A DNA stretch of 64,000 nucleotides from Saccopteryx bilineata (Eukaryota > Chordata > Mammalia > Chiroptera > Emballonuridae). Position 1 is the first letter of the stretch; the number at the start of each line of letters is the position of its first letter. The DNA lies in NCBI RefSeq assembly GCF_036850765.1, contig NC_089490.1, forward strand, positions 273,558,482 to 273,622,481. The letters run 5' to 3'. The notes under the pieces are model-generated. The model had not been told where the DNA came from, did not search any database, and saw only the letters and a list, made by a program, of their open reading frames with translations. Positions 58,301-64,000 of the stretch are shown piece after piece. The translations under genes were made by a program, and so were the position numbers.

Positions 58301-59992
58301 AAAGTCATTATGGAGAGACAACCACTAAGAAGGCAGCATTTATAGCCCAATCCCTTGAGGGAAGTGCATCTGCACAAAATATTGGAAATTATTCTGCACA
58401 GATTTTTCTATTCTTCATAGGAGAGTATTTAAGAAGGGAACAAAAAGCAATATGAGTATCTTAGCTTGCCTCTCAATTAAAGGCAAGTTCATCAGCAGAA
58501 CCAAGGGAGGCTATAGAAGTAGGGGCCAAACTGGAGACCAGAGTGGATGTTAAACTGGCAAAACTCTGTTCACTAGAAATAGGGCTAAGTTTTCTGGTTT
58601 GCCAAGTAATATCAAGGTTTTACTTATGTTCCCTGCAACCAAATTAATTTCGGATAAGAAAAACACTTGTAATGTTTTTATGTGTTGGTATCAAAATAAA
58701 TGATTACCCATTATTTTCCCTAAAAGATGAGATAGGCAACATCACATCTTCTGAATGTTTTTCACAAGCTAGAATAGTTCTAGGATATAATTGTGTGAAA
58801 AGGGTTATTTCTTGCAAGAACTTTTTTTTTTAAGTTCTCTGTGTTTGAAGCATTCGAAAGAATACAGTCAAATATCTCAGGTTCCATGTTTTATAGATAA
58901 CATATTTATATGGCCACCTACACTATGTCCATATAGTCACTGAAGTACATTTAAGCTGTCTATATATTACTGGTAATAATAACATCTTTTGAAAAATAGC
59001 AAGATCTTTCAATGTTGTTTTGTTTTTAAGACTGGTTTTATCTAACCATTTTTGCTTGGTCTTGATGATTTTGACTTTTCTTCTCAATACTTACTTGAGT
59101 GCAAGAATCAGTGACATGTTTAAAGTCACACAAATATACATAGTTCACCCATGGAATGTCTTTAAGGTCCTGTGCGGAACGGCTTGGATCATAGTAAAAT
59201 GGCTTTCTTGACCAGTAAGTGGACACACGTTTGTTTCTTGACTCATCAAAGTGTCTGCCCAACTGGTCCTGTAATCAGATGGAGTTCAAGGTCTCCTTCT
59301 GAAGTGTAAAGGTAGTCTCCTCTGCATTTCTAGACAATTTCCAGCCTCTCCAGAGCGAGTGTCACCATTGCATTCACTGCCAGGATGTTTGGAGCTCAGA
59401 GTCTTTGTAGGCACTACTTTCCTGAGCCTGGACTCCCAGGGGACATGCTTCTCATAGCAGCTGAAGGGGAAATAGGTGGAGACTGCATAGCCCTGGGGAG
59501 CTCTACCCACACCCTACTGAGACTTATGGAATAGCTGTGACTTAGAGGTTGTGAATGTTTCTGTTTAAGGCTAATCATTTGCAATACAAGTTGTGGGATC
59601 AGAAATATAGAAGCTGGCCACAACACAATTTTTATATAATATTGGAAGCAGGGATACTCTGCTGTCTCTAGTGAGTATAACATGATCTTTACACTCTGAT
59701 GGTCTGAATAACCATTGGCATTCACCTGCGTAATAAAGGAAGTTGGACCTATGTGGTGCTCACTTTTTCAGTTCCATGGCCATAAACAAAGCCCCATATA
59801 TATATATACCTGCACTCAGCTTCCTCTCTCAAATTGTCTGGCTTTTTTCTCTCTATGGGGATCAAGACAGAGTGAGCCAGGGATAATCTCCATGTTGCTT
59901 GAAGACAATGAGTGCAGGTTTGGGCTAGAGAGGATCCTGGAAGTGCTGGCACAAAGGGACCTGGAAGACCTGTGTTTCTCCAACCAGTCTGT
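58301..59992. other. Unique sequence, no gene seen
   Basis: AT-rich to 59.2 kb. No gene or repeat was assigned. Confidence 0.3.
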
Positions 59993-59997
59993 GCCCC

Positions 59998-60541
59998 TGT
60001 TGGACAAAGAAGTTTGTAAAATGTGATTTTTACGTTTGCTCACTTTTATTGATAATAATGGCTGCTGCCCAGGTATGTGATCTTGTGATCTGTGAAACTG
60101 CTAATTACCTTCCTCCTTGAGAAGGGCCATTGTTATGCTAATGTTGCTGGAGAAGGGGTTTTCAAAGCAGGAAAAGTTTGTGAAGAAGAAGAGGAGAGGA
60201 AAAAGCAGCCAAGATGGCAGGGTGCTGAAGGAGAAGCCAGTTTGTGCAGAGATAATAAAGGAGAAGGCATGCAGATGGGGAACTGGAGGTGACTGAGATA
60301 GTAGGAGCCTTTGATTCTAGGAAAAATCTAAAAAGATTCTCCCGGTTGTGGAACCAGAGAATGTGTGAGTGGGATTTGTTGCCCTGTGAGTATGTTTTTT
60401 ACTTGCTGGGCAGGTGCGAGGCTAGAACAAAGGTAATGGCCCACCAGTTTTTGGCTCCGCAGTTTCTTTACCATCTGTCCGAATCTAATGGGAACCTGCA
60501 TCTGCCTGACAGGCGCAATGGTCACAACTACTGGCCGAACA
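59998..60541 (+). mobile_element. Retroviral LTR, copy A (544 bp)
   Basis: Starts TGTTGGACAAAGAAG and ends GGCCGAACA. Flanking pentamers GCCCC (59993-59997) and GTCCC (60542-60546) agree at 4 of 5 positions. It aligns along its length with copy D, including 'TGCTAATTACCTTCCTCC', 'AAGATGGCAGGGTGCTGAAG' and the U5-like 'GTTTTTGGCTCCGCAGTTTC'. The polyadenylation-like site is mutated (GAACAAAGG). It lies 50 bases before copy B in the same orientation. Confidence 0.8.
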
Positions 60542-60591
60542 GTCCCTCAAACACTCTGGAAGGACTTTACATTATTCCTCCTGTCCCTACC

Positions 60592-61301
60592 TGTTGTGCA
60601 GATAAAATATATTATGCTCACTTTGTTAAAGATGGCGCTGCCCACGTGGAAGCCCATCGCCCAGGTGATATTAATGTGTGTTGGGGGCAGGCTGTGGGCA
60701 GGCAGGATCCCTATAGCCTGGGGCTTGGTTTTAGGACTAAGTCTTTCCCACCCTTTTTGATGTGGGGTGGTACAATCCCATCATGCCCAAGATAAGTGAC
60801 TTTGTATTAAAGACTTCTCTATTTTGTATATTGGATTAAAGGTTTTGATTTCTGCACTATAAAGTAGGGCAGACCTAGAGTTTGTTCTCTCAGTTCCTGA
60901 GATTAGCAGTACAGGAGAGAGCAGAGAGATTAGCAGAGAAAGGCCACATGAAGGAGGCCAGGAGAAACAGCCAAGATGGTGGAGTGCTGAAGGAAAAGCC
61001 AGTTTGTGCAGAGTTTGTGCAGGGAGAAGGAAGGAGATGGGGAACAGAGGTGAATAAGTCTGGTGAGCTAGAAACCTTTGATTCTAGGAAACTCGGATAA
61101 GTCAGTAGCTTTGTGAGCACTGAATGTGAGTGGGTTTTGGAGCCCAGTGTGTGTTTTACTTGCCTGCTGGGTGCAAGCTAGGATTAAGGATGATAGTCCA
61201 TCAGCTTTTGGCTCCATTGTTTCTTTACTGACTGTCCAAATCCAATGCAAACCTGCATGGGCCAGGCGGTTGAGATGGTGGCCCTGGCTACTGGCCTTAC
61301 T
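60592..61301 (+). mobile_element. Solo retroviral LTR, copy B (710 bp)
   Basis: Starts TGTTGTGCAGATAAAATA and ends CTGGCCTTACT (CA decayed to CT). An exact pentamer, CTACC, flanks it at 60587-60591 and 61302-61306. It has a longer U3 than copies A and D, with 'GATGGCGCTGCCCACGTGG' and 'GATGTGGGGTGGTACAATCC', then a TATA-like TATAAAG at 60858-60864 and ATTAAG near 61185 in the place of a polyadenylation signal. It is a sister of copy C. Confidence 0.85.
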
Positions 61302-61306
61302 CTACC

Positions 61307-61899
61307 CTATTCCTGGTTTTTAAACCTTCACTTTATATCACTCTCTGGAGATCACTATTTACAGAAAAGCCTCATCCTCCTCTTCCCCTCTCATTCCCAT
61401 CTCAAAACTTAACAGGCAATGCAAGAATTTTAAATGCCAAGATGGCATGGTAGGCTTCACCTCTGGGGTCCCCTTCTTCCCATTTTCATGTAAATTTTCC
61501 CTTCTGCAATGCTCAGTGGGAAGAGACAGGGAACCTGGAGTTACATCCAGGACAGTTTTTATATTTAGAATCAAGTCCTGTTTGTTTTTTACAGTTCCTA
61601 CCAATACAATCTCCTTTTTTTTAACGGGTGCAAAGAGGTGTATTTGGGAGAGAGGAAAAGAGCAATTATAAAATCTTTAATATAAAAGCAGACTATCAAA
61701 GAAATATGAATGAATTCAGCAGAAAGGAAACTTGAAAAGCTCAAGACTGGGGAGACAGTCTGTGGACACATGTGCCCGCTTGTCAGCCTAACGTTTCAAA
61801 GAGGATTTAAAATAAAAGTCACTTTACATTTCCTACCAAAAGGGTTCTTTTGCCCCCCACCCTCAGTGTTTTATCTTCGGAGTCTTACAGTCCAAGGGG
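61307..61899. other. Unique sequence, no gene seen
   Basis: No gene or repeat recognised. It lies between the LTRs of opposite orientation. Confidence 0.3.
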
Positions 61900-62115
61900 C
61901 ACTCCTCTCACTGGAATCCTCACTTAATCACTTGAAGGCAAGTGGAAGTAGAGGCCAGCCCAGCATGCCTTCACCAATTGCCTCCGCAAGTCAGCTAATT
62001 AGGTGATTAAGTCATTAAAGAGATATTCGCATCTGAAAAGCTGCAGCCTGACCACTCCAGGAGGGATAAAGGCCCAACTCTGACTTTCTTCTCACCAGTC
62101 ACCCTTTATACTGAA
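61900..62115. promoter_or_regulatory. Possible conserved non-coding element with homeodomain-like sites
   Basis: Contains a dense run of TAAT-type cores: CAGCTAATTAGGTGATTAAG, then GTCATTAAAG and 'GGTGATTAATCC', within non-repetitive DNA with no reading frame. Such clusters are common in developmental enhancers. This is inference from motif density alone. Confidence 0.25.
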
Positions 62116-63497
62116 AGGTGATTAATCCATTTAACTCAACCCAGCCTTTTTTTTTTTTTTTTTAAGTAGAAAAGGAGGAACTAAAGCCAGGAAGCTTTTC
62201 AAGAACAGCCTTTGAACAAAGTAGAATAACAAATGCCTCTTTCTTGGGGGTACCTTGTGAAGAGCAGGATTTCAATAGCCAAAGGCCACAAGCACTTCTG
62301 TAAGTGGTCCAGGGTGGGAGCACAATGGTGACTTCGGATTTAGGGATTTGCCTATCAGATCATTAGCCTGATTAGTAATCCAATGCCTTTTGATGTGGAC
62401 CTTCTTAGGCGCACCTTTTGTCTTTGCTAAATGAAGAGATGGCATTTTGTGTTGTGTTTTTTTCCCAGGTGACTCCTCTGGGCTTCCACAGAGGTAACAC
62501 AAAGCTTTTGCACAAAGAAAGACTTCCTGGCTTTATCTCTCTGACACAAGAAATCCAATTTTTGAACTTTTTATCTTTGGAAGAGAGCAGTTTTGGGAAG
62601 AAGAAAGAGGAAGAAGGAAATAGTGTTTTGTTTCATTTTGTTTTTAAGAAGTAAGTTATATTATGAGAATGAAAACACCTAACATGTCAATAAACCATGC
62701 TGAGTTTGAAAGGTCACTGGTTTAACAAGATGACAATGACTAGCATGTAAATATTTATGAATGCACTAATATCCTTGAAAGTAAGGTGACATGTCACACA
62801 GTATGTAAGTAAATGCTGAAAAGATGCATCACACTGCTCAGGCAGTGACTTTAGGGCTTTGTCCCCTCTATCCATTCCTTTTGCACCCCTTCCCCTGCAG
62901 CAGAGCCCCACAGACTGGCTCTGCATTTGCTACTTAAGCAAACGCCATGATGAAACAGTGTGGATGCTTCTGTTAAGTCTGACCTAAATTTGAATTGATG
63001 CACACTATCCGTCGGATGCTCTCTGCCCAGTGCCCGTCAGTTGTTAGTGGACAAAGCTCAAAGTCTGCCCTTGATGCCAGACAGGAGCAAGGATAGGGCA
63101 AGGGTGTCAGTCCATGGGAAATACACTCAGAGCTGCCCTGCAAAACACTCCTGCAGACATAAATTCAGAAAAAAAAGCATATATCTCACATTCAGTTGTG
63201 TCTATATTCACTCCTGTTCAGGTAAACGTTCTTCCCCATACTTACAGACAACTATCAGTTGTCTGGTGTCATTATACAGCTCACATGTTCAATATTAACA
63301 TGCAATGCTTGAGCCATTTTTAATATGTGTGGCACATGGTACCAGGCGGTTTTGCACACAATAAATGTTTTATGCCACATTCTTCATAAGCACTATGTGT
63401 ACTAAGTACACAATCCTTGGGCTAAATGTCCAAATCCATGTGGTCCTTTCAGAGTCACAGATTGGATCTACTATGTATAGCTTCTACCCTGGGACCT
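62116..63497. other. Unique sequence, no gene seen
   Basis: An 18-T run lies near 62147-62163. No gene or repeat was recognised otherwise. Confidence 0.3.
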
Positions 63498-64000
63498 TGT
63501 AAAGCCAGGAGCCAGGGCTACCATCACAGCAGCCTGGCCCATGCAGGTTCGCATTGGATTTGGACAGTCAGTAAAGAAACAAAGGAGCCAAAAACTGATG
63601 GGCTGTCATCTTTAATTCCAGCTTGCACCTGGCGGGCAAGTAAAACACACACTGGGCTCCAAAACCCACTCACATTCAGTGGTCACAAAGCTACTGACTT
63701 ATCCAAGTTTCCTAGAATCAAAGGTTTCTAGCTCACCAGACTTATTCATCTCTGTTTCCCATCTCCTTCCTTCTCCCTGAACAAACTCTGTACAAACTGG
63801 CTCCTCACTCAACACTCTGCCATCTTGGCTGCTTCTCCTGGCCTCCTCCATGTGGCCTTTCTCTGCTCTCTGCTCTGCTCTCTCCTCTAATGATAATCTC
63901 AGGAACCAAGAGAGCAAGATCTCGTTCTGCCCCCATTTTATAGTGTAGAAATCCAGACCTTTAATCCAATATACAAAATAGGGAAGTCTCTAATACAAAG
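63498..64000 (-). mobile_element. Retroviral LTR, copy C (cut by window edge)
   Basis: On the minus strand it ends CTGGCTTTACA at 63498, with TATAAAA (reverse at 63936-63942) and the shared 'TTTTTGGCTCCTTTGTTTC' U5-like segment. It is the reverse complement of 60790-61301 of copy B at high identity. Its U3 start lies beyond base 64000, so its target duplication (GACCT on the near side) cannot be checked, nor can an attached provirus be excluded. Confidence 0.82.

Noticed and set aside
60289..60795. 168-codon open frame, plus strand
   Set aside because: It runs across the end of LTR copy A, the 50-bp spacer and the start of LTR copy B, two separate insertions, so it cannot be an ancestral gene.
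59998..61301. A compact provirus with two LTRs
   Set aside because: The spacer is only 50 bases, the LTRs belong to different subtypes, and each has its own flanking pentamer.

Overview
This is vertebrate nuclear DNA and almost certainly a bat. It is AT-rich and CpG-poor. It holds LINE-1 fragments, MIR, MER5-like and MaLR (MLT1-type) relics shared by placental mammals, tRNA-derived SINEs whose heads read 'CCTGGCYGGTTGGCTCAG' or 'CCTGACCAGGTGGTGGC', and short hAT-like DNA transposons. As far as I recall, these SINE heads and late DNA transposons point to bats, perhaps a horseshoe-bat-like (Yinpterochiroptera) lineage. The bat call is firm to moderate; the family-level call is weak and rests on memory.

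No complete protein-coding gene is visible. The window reads as a gene desert or a very large intron. The best coding signal is a possible terminal exon at 933-1123 (+). It has a good splice acceptor, 62 open codons, a stop, and far more CpG than its surroundings, with AATAAA signals downstream. If real, the window starts at the 3' end of a plus-strand gene and the remaining ~62 kb is downstream desert. Two weaker exon-like stretches lie at 6516-6616 (+) and 10825-11093 (-). None could be assigned to a gene.

Layout. 1-11.1 kb: the exon candidates, three SINEs (2641, 3526, 5184), a MIR, and a DNA-transposon relic with a transposase-like acidic tail (9759-10080). 12-21.5 kb: old L1 pieces in both orientations, with SINEs at 14.1, 14.5 and 18.7 kb. 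22-31.5 kb: a MER5A-like relic, MIRs, two MLT1-type LTRs, and a young 5'-truncated L1 that carried a downstream SINE with it, all inside one 17-bp target-site duplication (28278-29719). 31.5-43.3 kb: mostly unique DNA with a possible conserved non-coding block near 32 kb, nested old repeats, an L1 fragment at 38.6 kb and two hAT-like MITEs. 43.6-54.3 kb: SINEs, a hAT MITE with perfect 16-bp termini and a perfect 8-bp duplication (48855-49221), and CpG-retaining unique blocks near 51.1 and 54.0 kb. 56.5-64 kb: an inverted, internally deleted relative of that hAT MITE and four copies of one retroviral LTR family. Two of the LTRs have exact 5-bp duplications, one has a 4/5 match, and one runs off the window edge.

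There is no operon-like or pathway organisation. What the sequence shows is a layered history of insertions. All family names come from memory of consensus sequences and need a repeat-database check.
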